NCBI GenBank assembly: GCA_023231065.1
Contig: JALNWE010000117.1
Coordinates: forward strand, 1 to 6,128
Length of the DNA: 6,128 nucleotides
Origin: Bacteroidales bacterium
Lineage (GTDB): Bacteria > Bacteroidota > Bacteroidia > Bacteroidales > FEN-979
Direction of reading: 5' to 3'
Shown here: positions 1 to 5,048 of the stretch, piece by piece
Position numbering within the stretch: the first letter of the stretch is position 1
Layout: each line of letters opens with the position of its first letter
Notes under the pieces: generated by a model
Seen by the model: the letters and a program-made list of their open reading frames with translations, nothing else
Databases searched by the model: none
Told to the model about the DNA's origin: nothing
Made by a program: the position numbers and the translations under genes

Positions 1-56
1 CACATCAGCACATCAGCACATCAACACATCAGCACATCAACACATCAGCACATCAG
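1..56. repeat. 8-bp tandem repeat (CACATCAG/A) x7, open at the left edge
   Basis: Seven head-to-tail 8-bp units fill positions 1-56. Five read CACATCAG (1-8, 9-16, 25-32, 41-48, 49-56) and two read CACATCAA (17-24, 33-40). The array starts at the first base of the window, so more units probably lie to the left. It ends 10 bp before the waaA start codon and touches the AAAGG ribosome-binding site at 58-62. The + strand of this unit has no stop codon in any of the three frames, so an upstream gene could read through it. The opposite strand contains TGA. With an 8-bp period, gain or loss of a unit would shift the frame of anything translated through it and would change the distance from an upstream promoter to waaA. 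There are no spacers, so it is not a CRISPR array. Confidence 0.93.
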
Positions 57-66
57 CAAAGGTTTT

Positions 67-1326
67 ATGAGGCTTCTGTATTCGCTTGGGATTTGTGTAT
101 TTGGTTTGGCTTTGAGAATTGCGGCTATTTTTAACCAAAAAGCGAAGTTATGGACCTCCGGGCGAAAAGATCTTTTTTCAAAGGTTGAAAAATCACTGGA
201 AAATCTTGACAGAAGCCAGCATCCAGTGATCTGGTTCCATGTTTCTTCGCTGGGCGAATTCGAGCAAGGCCGTCCATTGATCGAAGCCATCAGGGAAGAC
301 CACCCGGAGTGCAAGATCCTGCTTACCTTTTTCTCCCCGTCCGGGTATGAAGTGAGGAAAAATTACAGCGCGGTTGATTTTGTTTTCTATCTGCCCCTTG
401 ATACCCTTTCCAATGCCCGGAAATGGGTTAAGCTGGTCAATCCGCGTTTGGCTGTCTTCGTTAAATATGACTTTTGGTATAATACCCTAAGCGCGTTACA
501 TCAAAAAGAAATTCCTGTTTATTTTATTTCTGTACTCTTCCGGCCTGGACAATTCTTTTTCAAAGGATATGGTCACTGGTTCCGTCGTCAGCTCGGCGCC
601 GTAACCTGGTTTTTCGTACAGAATGAACCTTCAGGGCTGCTTCTCGGGTCCATCGGAATGCAAAATGTGACCATAACGGGAGATACCCGTTTCGATCGGG
701 TCTATTCCATTGCCCGGAATAAAAAATCCTTTCCTCTTGTTGAGAATTTCTGTGCCGGAAAAAAGATATTTATTGGCGGAAGCACGTGGAAAGAAGATGA
801 AGATATCCTGTTGCCCCTGATCAACCATGCCGGCGTTAATTTAAAATATATCCTTGCCCCCCATGATGTAAGCCGGGATCGGGTAAATGAAATCACCAGC
901 CGTTTACAACGGCCCTTCATTCTGTATTCGGAAATGAAGGGAGACAACCTTGCCGGGAAAGAAATTTTGGTCATCGACACCGTAGGGATCCTTTCGCAGC
1001 TGTATCAGTATGCAACAATAGCCTTTATCGGCGGAGGTTTCGGGGCGGGTATCCACAATATTCAAGAGCCCATCACTTTTGGCGTTCCCGTGTTTTTCGG
1101 GCCCAAATATCAAAAATTCACTGAAGCGACAGACCTCGTCGGACTGGGTGGGGCCTTGTGCATACAATCATCCGCTGAGCTGAAAAATACGGTTTCAAAT
1201 ATCCTGGCCGATCCCGAAATTCATTATCAAATGTCGTCAGTCTGCCGGAATTATGTTGAACAACACCGTGGCGCAACGGAGATAATCCTGAATTTCTTCA
1301 AAACATCCCATGCACTTCGGGATTGA
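67..1326 (+). CDS. waaA: 3-deoxy-D-manno-octulosonic acid (Kdo) transferase WaaA/KdtA
   Basis: The product (419 aa) transfers Kdo from CMP-Kdo to the lipid A precursor on the cytoplasmic face of the inner membrane, the first step of LPS core assembly. It is a GT-B enzyme of family GT30, and its length fits the family (about 400-430 aa). Residues 1-22 are hydrophobic and would anchor it in the membrane. The motif SLGEFEQG (61-68) holds Glu64, which matches the catalytic base of the family. FVKYDFWYN (131-139) is the Bacteroidota form of the ELWPN-type segment. The C-terminal nucleotide-binding half shows GDTRFDR (205-211), GGSTWKEDED (237-246), LAPHDVSR (263-270), DTVGILSQLY (304-313), FIGGGFG (320-326) and HNIQEP (330-335), followed by GVPVFFGP (339-346). 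The start at 67 is preceded by AAAGG at 58-62, and this fits the usual N-terminus. The frame upstream of 67 stays open through the repeat to the window edge but has no ATG. No promoter is visible inside the window. Whether it adds one or two Kdo units cannot be read from the sequence. Confidence 0.95.
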   Translation: MRLLYSLGICVFGLALRIAAIFNQKAKLWTSGRKDLFSKVEKSLENLDRSQHPVIWFHVSSLGEFEQGRPLIEAIREDHPECKILLTFFSPSGYEVRKNYSAVDFVFYLPLDTLSNARKWVKLVNPRLAVFVKYDFWYNTLSALHQKEIPVYFISVLFRPGQFFFKGYGHWFRRQLGAVTWFFVQNEPSGLLLGSIGMQNVTITGDTRFDRVYSIARNKKSFPLVENFCAGKKIFIGGSTWKEDEDILLPLINHAGVNLKYILAPHDVSRDRVNEITSRLQRPFILYSEMKGDNLAGKEILVIDTVGILSQLYQYATIAFIGGGFGAGIHNIQEPITFGVPVFFGPKYQKFTEATDLVGLGGALCIQSSAELKNTVSNILADPEIHYQMSSVCRNYVEQHRGATEIILNFFKTSHALRD

Positions 1327-1405
1327 TCCGGGATCCTGATTTACTGAATAAATATCCGGATTCAACTTTTTCAACCCCTTGGTGGATTATTATTGAAGAA
1401 TTCTA

Positions 1406-1413
1406 TATCTTTG
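1406..1413 (+). promoter_or_regulatory. Bacteroidota-type -7 promoter element (TATCTTTG)
   Basis: TATCTTTG matches the Bacteroidota sigma-factor -7 consensus TAnnTTTG at every fixed position. It lies 36 bp before the lipoprotein start codon, which implies transcription starting near 1418-1421 and a leader of about 30 nt. No well-placed -33 TTG is seen: the nearest (1379-1381) is 24 bp upstream of the element, a little farther than usual. It suggests the lipoprotein has its own transcript in addition to any readthrough from waaA. Confidence 0.6.
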
Positions 1414-1449
1414 GAAAAGAAATTAAGTTAAACGTAATCGCCAAAAACC

Positions 1450-2097
1450 ATGAAAAAAATTATCCTCTCTCCAGGATTACTGATAATCCTGATTGCTTTT
1501 ATTTTCACTTCCTGTAACCCGATCACCCTGACATCCTGGACAAATCCCAAAGAAAATCAAAAAATCGGGAATGTGGTTGTTTGGGCTATGTTCGATAAAC
1601 TGGAATTTCAAAAACCATTCGAACAATATGCCACTAATTATTTTAACAGTAAAGGATTTAAAGCAATGGAATCACTGAGTTTTCTTCCTCCCGGGCATAA
1701 ATACAGCCTCACGGACCTGGAAAAGAAATTCGACAGTCTCGGCGTTGATGGCATCCTGGTTGTCACCTATAAGGGGACCGATAAATCACAAAGTTATGTT
1801 GCTCCCTCAACCACTGTTTATCCCGATTACTATTATAACTATTACAATTATTATAACTGGGGATATCCCATTTACGGTATGGGCGCCAATGTGGTCACAA
1901 CCGGAGGATACTGGGTGACCTCTTCAACTGTCAACATTCAGGCTAACCTGTATGCAAACTCAGACAACACTTTGATCTGGCAGGCCAGTATCTCGATTGA
2001 TGATCCGCAATATATTGATCAGATATCCTATCAGATAGCGGGTCAGATGTATGCAGACTGGGTAAAAAACAACCTGTTGAAAAACGTCGCGAAATAG
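1450..2097 (+). CDS. Predicted surface lipoprotein with a Tyr-rich tract, function unknown
   Basis: The product is 215 aa. Residues 1-21 are a lipoprotein signal peptide (MKK, hydrophobic stretch, then FTSC), so lipidation is predicted at Cys22. The mature protein starts with an SWTNP segment and then a beta-alpha unit (NVVVWAMFDKLEFQKPFEQY, 41-60). Next come LGVDGILVVTYKG (97-109) and a C-terminal part with NIQANLYANSDNTLIW (162-177), which looks like a sheet strand followed by a turn. This overall order resembles envelope lipoproteins of the loosely defined DUF4136-like kind, in which a small alpha/beta domain follows a Ser-Trp-x-x-Pro opening; that is recognition by eye, not a search result. 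Residues 124-142 hold 10 Tyr in 19 positions, in the place where relatives often carry a low-complexity insert. The start at 1450 is fixed by the signal peptide. No Shine-Dalgarno sequence is visible, only an A-rich stretch (1443-1447), which is normal for this phylum. The gene has its own promoter element and terminator, so it is probably monocistronic. Role unknown. Confidence 0.85.
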   Translation: MKKIILSPGLLIILIAFIFTSCNPITLTSWTNPKENQKIGNVVVWAMFDKLEFQKPFEQYATNYFNSKGFKAMESLSFLPPGHKYSLTDLEKKFDSLGVDGILVVTYKGTDKSQSYVAPSTTVYPDYYYNYYNYYNWGYPIYGMGANVVTTGGYWVTSSTVNIQANLYANSDNTLIWQASISIDDPQYIDQISYQIAGQMYADWVKNNLLKNVAK

Positions 2098-2116
2098 ACC
2101 AGAAAAAATTCCCGTG

Positions 2117-2142
2117 AAAAGGCGCTGGAAAGCGCCTTTTTT
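2117..2142. terminator. Strong intrinsic terminator, probably bidirectional
   Basis: A perfect 10-bp inverted repeat (AAAAGGCGCT at 2117-2126 and AGCGCCTTTT at 2131-2140) encloses a GGAA tetraloop (2127-2130). The six-T run covers the end of the 3' arm plus 2141-2142. It lies 20 bp after the lipoprotein stop codon. The matching A run on the 5' side would give a T tract on the other strand, so it could also stop antisense transcription. It separates the lipoprotein unit from the two-component system. Confidence 0.92.
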
Positions 2143-2147
2143 AATGT

Positions 2148-2153
2148 TATAAT
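2148..2153 (+). promoter_or_regulatory. Possible -10-like element (TATAAT) before the sensor kinase
   Basis: TATAAT lies 7 bp upstream of the kinase start codon, in the 18-bp gap left after the terminator hairpin. Used as a -10 box, it would place the transcription start at about 2160, giving a nearly leaderless mRNA. This is not the usual Bacteroidota TAnnTTTG element, no -35 partner is evident, and the region where one would lie is occupied by the terminator stem. AT-rich spacers give such hexamers by chance, so the call is tentative. The other option is partial readthrough of the terminator. Confidence 0.25.
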
Positions 2154-2160
2154 ACAATAT

Positions 2161-4170
2161 GTGATGCGCCACTTGCTCTTCCGGGGGATCTCCGTGCTTT
2201 TTATGGTTCTTTTATCGGGTTATGGAAGCTTCTGTCAAAATGAACGGTATGCCGACAGCCTGATAAACGAATTAAAGCATGCAGAAGGAAAACACTTTAT
2301 CGAAGTCAGCAACAATCTTTGCCGCTACTACATGAATTCCAACCCTGATCTGGCCCTGAGTTATGCTTATATTTCCTTGCATGAGGCTTATAAAAACAAC
2401 CTGACCAATGAAAAAATCCTTGCTTATAATTTATTCGGGATTATTTATAACAACAAAAATCAATATGACAGTGCATTTATCAATTTCAATAAATCAATCA
2501 ACCTGGCATACTTTATACGCGACACCAACCATATTGCATCCATCCTTAACAATATCGGATTCATCAATTACCGGTTATGCAACTATACTGAAGCCCTGAA
2601 CAACTTCAATCAGTCGTTGAATTATTATGAACATTTCGGCGATTCAACTTCCATCGGATCAGCGTATAATAATATCGGACTGATCTATTTTGAACTGAAG
2701 GAGTATCAAAAAGCCCTTCTCTATTATAAAAAAGCCCTGGAAGTAGGGAAAAAAGTCAAAACCCCGACCCTTCTGGGCCCCTCCCTCCTCAACATAGGAT
2801 TTGTCCATACGCGGATTGGTGAGACTGCCAAGGCATGGTTATACTTAGACAGCGCCCTGGCCTATTGCAGAAAAGCCAATGATAAATTCAATGAGGCCAA
2901 GATTTATAAAGAGAGAGGGATTATATGTATTGCCAATAAGGATTATGTGAATGCGTTGAAACAACTTCTGATTGCCGAAGAATTCAACCTGAAGCTGAAA
3001 AATCCGATAGAGCTGGCTTCGATTTACGAACGTCAGTCAGAATGTTATATCGCGCTTAATTCGTTGGACAAAGCATTGGAATTAGCCCGGAAAGGGCTTA
3101 GGTATGCCAAAATCGTTGTCTATAAAAAGTATCTTGTACGGGCTTATAAAAATCTTTCGGATATTTATGAAAGGAAAAAAGATTACCGTCAGGCGCTGAA
3201 ATTTTACCGTCAGTCTATCGAGATCAATGATGAAATCCTGGATAATCAGAAAATCAGCCAGATTTATAATATGCAATTACAGCATGAGATGAACCGAAAC
3301 GCTGATCAGATTGCAGAGCTGAACAGGCAGCGTCAGATACAAAGTATCCAGATTGAAAAACAAAAACTCATCATCGGTCAGAAAAATCTCCTTATCGCCA
3401 TCGTACTCATCATCGCTGTTTTTTCTGTCATCCTGGCTTACATTCTTTACAAGTATTATCTGAATAAGCAATCCATGAAACTTGAAATGGCCGTCCATTC
3501 AATCAAAGAACAGCGTGCGCGGGAAGTGCTGGAAGCTGAAAACAGGGAACGTAAACGCATCGGGGAAGAACTTCACGAAAGTCTCAGTCAGATTCTCCTG
3601 TTGGCCAAGCTCACTGTCTCAAGTTTAAAGATCAAAGACCCGGTCCTGACGACCAAGCAATGCGAAATTGTCAATAACAGCATCAATTTACTCAACACTG
3701 CCTTCGAAGAGTTAAGGAATATTTCGCATAACCTGACTCCATTTTTACTGAAGGAAAAAGGATTGATTGTCAGTATTAAAGAAATGCTGAACAAGATCGG
3801 TAATGCCAATCATTGGATTGTTCATTTTGAAGAGATAGGGTTTGAAAAACGATTGGATAATTTTCTGGAGACGACCCTGTACCGTGTGATCCAGGAAATT
3901 CTAAGCAACATTATCCGTCATGCTGAAGCTACCGAGATCAACTGCCAGCTGATCAGGGCCGAAAAAGATCTTACCATCATGATAGAGGACAACGGAAAAG
4001 GATTTGAGGTCAGTCAGTTAAAACAGTCTGATGGGATTGGTATACATAATATTTATTCGCGCATCGAAAACCTGAATGGTACGGTCCTGATTGATTCTGT
4101 GATGGGGCGTGGGACCATCTTTACCATTATTGTGCCATTAACAAAAAGAAAAGAGGATGAACAAGGATAA
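2161..4170 (+). CDS. Periplasmic-TPR sensor histidine kinase (HisKA_3/NarX-type)
   Basis: Membrane sensor kinase (669 aa from GTG 2161; ATG 2164 is an equally good start, one residue shorter). Residues 1-25 form a signal peptide. About eight TPR-like helix pairs follow at roughly 40-residue spacing (about 44-357), with typical segments NIGFINYRLCNYTEALNNFN (131-150) and NIGLIYFELKEYQKALLYYK (171-190). A charged, probably coiled-coil linker (about 360-405) leads to a single membrane helix (409-434). The TPR sensor would therefore be periplasmic and the kinase cytoplasmic. The HisKA_3 dimerisation helix carries ERKRIGEELHESLSQ (463-477), with phospho-acceptor His472. Glu473 stands where most relatives have Asp, and the phosphatase-motif Gln477 is kept. 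The HATPase domain is complete: N box QEILSNIIRH (578-587), G1 DNGKGF (610-615), G2 GIGIHN (625-630) and a final GRGTIFTI (649-656). The enzyme should autophosphorylate and pass phosphate to the regulator encoded next, whose gene overlaps this one by 14 bp. The ligand is unknown; TPRs usually bind protein or peptide partners. Confidence 0.93.
   Translation: MMRHLLFRGISVLFMVLLSGYGSFCQNERYADSLINELKHAEGKHFIEVSNNLCRYYMNSNPDLALSYAYISLHEAYKNNLTNEKILAYNLFGIIYNNKNQYDSAFINFNKSINLAYFIRDTNHIASILNNIGFINYRLCNYTEALNNFNQSLNYYEHFGDSTSIGSAYNNIGLIYFELKEYQKALLYYKKALEVGKKVKTPTLLGPSLLNIGFVHTRIGETAKAWLYLDSALAYCRKANDKFNEAKIYKERGIICIANKDYVNALKQLLIAEEFNLKLKNPIELASIYERQSECYIALNSLDKALELARKGLRYAKIVVYKKYLVRAYKNLSDIYERKKDYRQALKFYRQSIEINDEILDNQKISQIYNMQLQHEMNRNADQIAELNRQRQIQSIQIEKQKLIIGQKNLLIAIVLIIAVFSVILAYILYKYYLNKQSMKLEMAVHSIKEQRAREVLEAENRERKRIGEELHESLSQILLLAKLTVSSLKIKDPVLTTKQCEIVNNSINLLNTAFEELRNISHNLTPFLLKEKGLIVSIKEMLNKIGNANHWIVHFEEIGFEKRLDNFLETTLYRVIQEILSNIIRHAEATEINCQLIRAEKDLTIMIEDNGKGFEVSQLKQSDGIGIHNIYSRIENLNGTVLIDSVMGRGTIFTIIVPLTKRKEDEQG
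4151..4156 (+). promoter_or_regulatory. Shine-Dalgarno-like AAGAGG touching the regulator start codon
   Basis: AAGAGG sits inside the end of the kinase gene and abuts ATG 4157 with no spacer. A usual ribosome-binding site lies 5-9 nt upstream, so this one is poorly placed. With the 14-bp gene overlap, it suggests that the regulator is translated mainly by coupling, with ribosomes finishing the kinase restarting nearby. No other ATG or GTG in this frame lies before the conserved receiver start, so ATG 4157 is kept. Confidence 0.4.
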
Positions 4171-4822
4171 AGCGGTAATCCGTCTAATCATTGTTGATGA
4201 TCACCAATTAGCACGCGACGGGATAAAGGCATTACTCTCTGATGTTGAATTCAAGGCTGAAGTACAGGTTGCCGGAAGTGGTAACGAGGCGCTGGAGCTA
4301 TTCAAAAATAATCCCTTCGATGTGGCCCTTGTGGATATCAATATGCCGGGTATGACAGGAATTGAACTGACCCGGGAAATCAGGCTTCATTATTCTGATA
4401 CCCGCGTGATCGCGCTAAGTATGTACGATGACCAGATGTATATTTCGAAGATGATTGAAGCTGGAGCCGCCGGGTATATTTTAAAAAATATCAACCTAGA
4501 AGATTTACTCGAGGCCATTCAAACTGTCGTCAAGGGCGGGTTTTACCTCAGCGACGATATCCGGAAGGTCATCAACGAACGGGTTTTACCTGCAAATGAC
4601 CCGATGATTAACGTTAAATCGAAAACCATTCATCTTTCTTTCAGGGAGCAGGAAATACTCAACCTGATTGCCAAAGAATATACCAACCTGGAAATTGCCA
4701 GGCAGCTCTTCATCAGTGAACGGACTGTTGAGGCCCACCGGAAAAATTTGTTCATTAAAACCAGGCAAAAAACCCTTGTCGGTTTAATCAAATATGCCAT
4801 TGAACATAAATTGCTTACCTAA
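4157..4822 (+). CDS. NarL/FixJ-family response regulator (receiver + LuxR-type HTH)
   Basis: A DNA-binding regulator of 221 aa, the family's usual size. The receiver domain (about 8-125) has the acidic pair Asp14-Asp15, phospho-acceptor Asp60 in VALVDINMPGMTG (56-68), Ser88 (ALSMY) at the switch Thr/Ser position and Lys110 (GYILK). All residues needed for phosphorylation and signalling are present. A linker (about 130-158) leads to a LuxR-type helix-turn-helix (159-220) with LSFREQEILNLIA (160-172), NLEIARQLFIS (177-187) as the scaffold and start of the recognition helix, and ERTVEAHRKNL (188-198). HisKA_3 kinases typically pair with this regulator class, and the 14-bp overlap with the kinase gene supports a cognate pair. 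No clear terminator follows, so some readthrough into the downstream gene is possible. Phosphorylated NarL-type regulators usually bind inverted heptamer-like half-sites as dimers; a candidate dyad lies 72 bp after this gene. Targets cannot be known from the sequence alone. Confidence 0.95.
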   Translation: MNKDKAVIRLIIVDDHQLARDGIKALLSDVEFKAEVQVAGSGNEALELFKNNPFDVALVDINMPGMTGIELTREIRLHYSDTRVIALSMYDDQMYISKMIEAGAAGYILKNINLEDLLEAIQTVVKGGFYLSDDIRKVINERVLPANDPMINVKSKTIHLSFREQEILNLIAKEYTNLEIARQLFISERTVEAHRKNLFIKTRQKTLVGLIKYAIEHKLLT

Positions 4823-4893
4823 TCCATCCCTTTGAGGGCCAGCCGTTCAGTTGCTGGTACTGTAACCTTCTGTAAAATAATTTAACATTTTTA

Positions 4894-4905
4894 CGTACTG
4901 GTACG
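4894..4905. promoter_or_regulatory. 5-2-5 dyad (CGTAC-TG-GTACG), candidate operator
   Basis: Two perfect 5-bp inverted arms, CGTAC (4894-4898) and GTACG (4901-4905), are separated by TG. A two-base loop is too tight for a good hairpin, so a protein-binding dyad is likelier than a terminator. NarL-type dimers are known to bind inverted half-sites separated by 2 bp. The dyad is centred about 45 bp upstream of the transcription start predicted from the TACCTTTG element, a position typical of activator sites. The motif is short and unconfirmed. Confidence 0.3.
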
Positions 4906-4930
4906 GATGGCTCTTTTTTTTCAGACCATC

Positions 4931-4938
4931 TACCTTTG
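4931..4938 (+). promoter_or_regulatory. Bacteroidota-type -7 promoter element (TACCTTTG) for the Gly-rich gene
   Basis: TACCTTTG matches TAnnTTTG exactly and is preceded by a T8 tract (4914-4921), a context often seen at Bacteroidota promoters, although no TTG is present at -33. It predicts transcription starting near 4943-4946 and a leader of about 100 nt before the Gly-rich gene at 5049. GATGG (4906-4910) and CCATC (4926-4930) form a further short inverted repeat around the T tract. Confidence 0.65.
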
Positions 4939-4948
4939 AATACGAATT

Positions 4949-5035
4949 ATGAGCCGGCTACGAAAAGTGGAATCTTTCATTTTACCGCGAAGCCGCGAAC
5001 ATGTCATATTCAATTATATCATCATATATAGGTAA
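4949..5035 (+). other. 28-codon open frame in the leader, coding status doubtful
   Basis: ATG 4949 opens a 28-codon frame that ends at TAA 5033-5035, 13 bp before the Gly-rich start codon. It begins only a few bases after the predicted transcription start, so it could be a leaderless short peptide. The product would be basic at first (MSRLRK) and hydrophobic at the end (VIFNYIIIY). No ribosome-binding site, family resemblance or attenuator hairpin supports it. It may be a chance frame. Confidence 0.15.
4985..5000. repeat. Two-unit 8-bp tandem repeat (CCGCGAAG/C)
   Basis: CCGCGAAG (4985-4992) is followed directly by CCGCGAAC (4993-5000). The same bases allow a weak 4-bp hairpin (CGCG, AAGC loop, CGCG; 4986-4997). 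The block is GC-rich in an otherwise AT-rich leader. It has the same unit length as the array at 1-56 but a different sequence. Confidence 0.5.
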
Positions 5036-5048
5036 ATATATAATAGTC

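Noticed and set aside
1..56. Possible CRISPR array at the left edge
   Set aside because: The units are 8 bp, contiguous and without spacers, so this is a simple tandem repeat.
45..314. 89-codon minus-strand frame over the start of waaA
   Set aside because: It lies antisense to the well-conserved WaaA N-terminus, begins inside that gene and shows no family features.
1326..1371. Possible terminator after waaA (ATCCGG at 1326-1331 with CCGGAT at 1356-1361, then T5)
   Set aside because: It has a 6-bp stem with a 24-nt loop and a short T run set off from the stem, too weak to call beside the strong hairpin at 2117-2142.
1323..1517. 64-codon + strand frame between waaA and the lipoprotein
   Set aside because: It starts with TTG at the end of waaA, crosses the promoter element at 1406-1413 and runs into the lipoprotein gene in another frame. 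It has no ribosome-binding site and resembles no family.
2184..2238. Lipoprotein signal in the sensor kinase (Cys25)
   Set aside because: The residues before Cys25 are G-S-F, which do not form a lipobox. A standard signal peptide with cleavage near 25-26 fits better.
4839..4857. Possible terminator after the response regulator (CCAGC with GCTGG)
   Set aside because: It has a 5-bp stem with a 9-nt loop and no T tract after it. The T8 run at 4914-4921 lies far downstream and fits the next promoter better.
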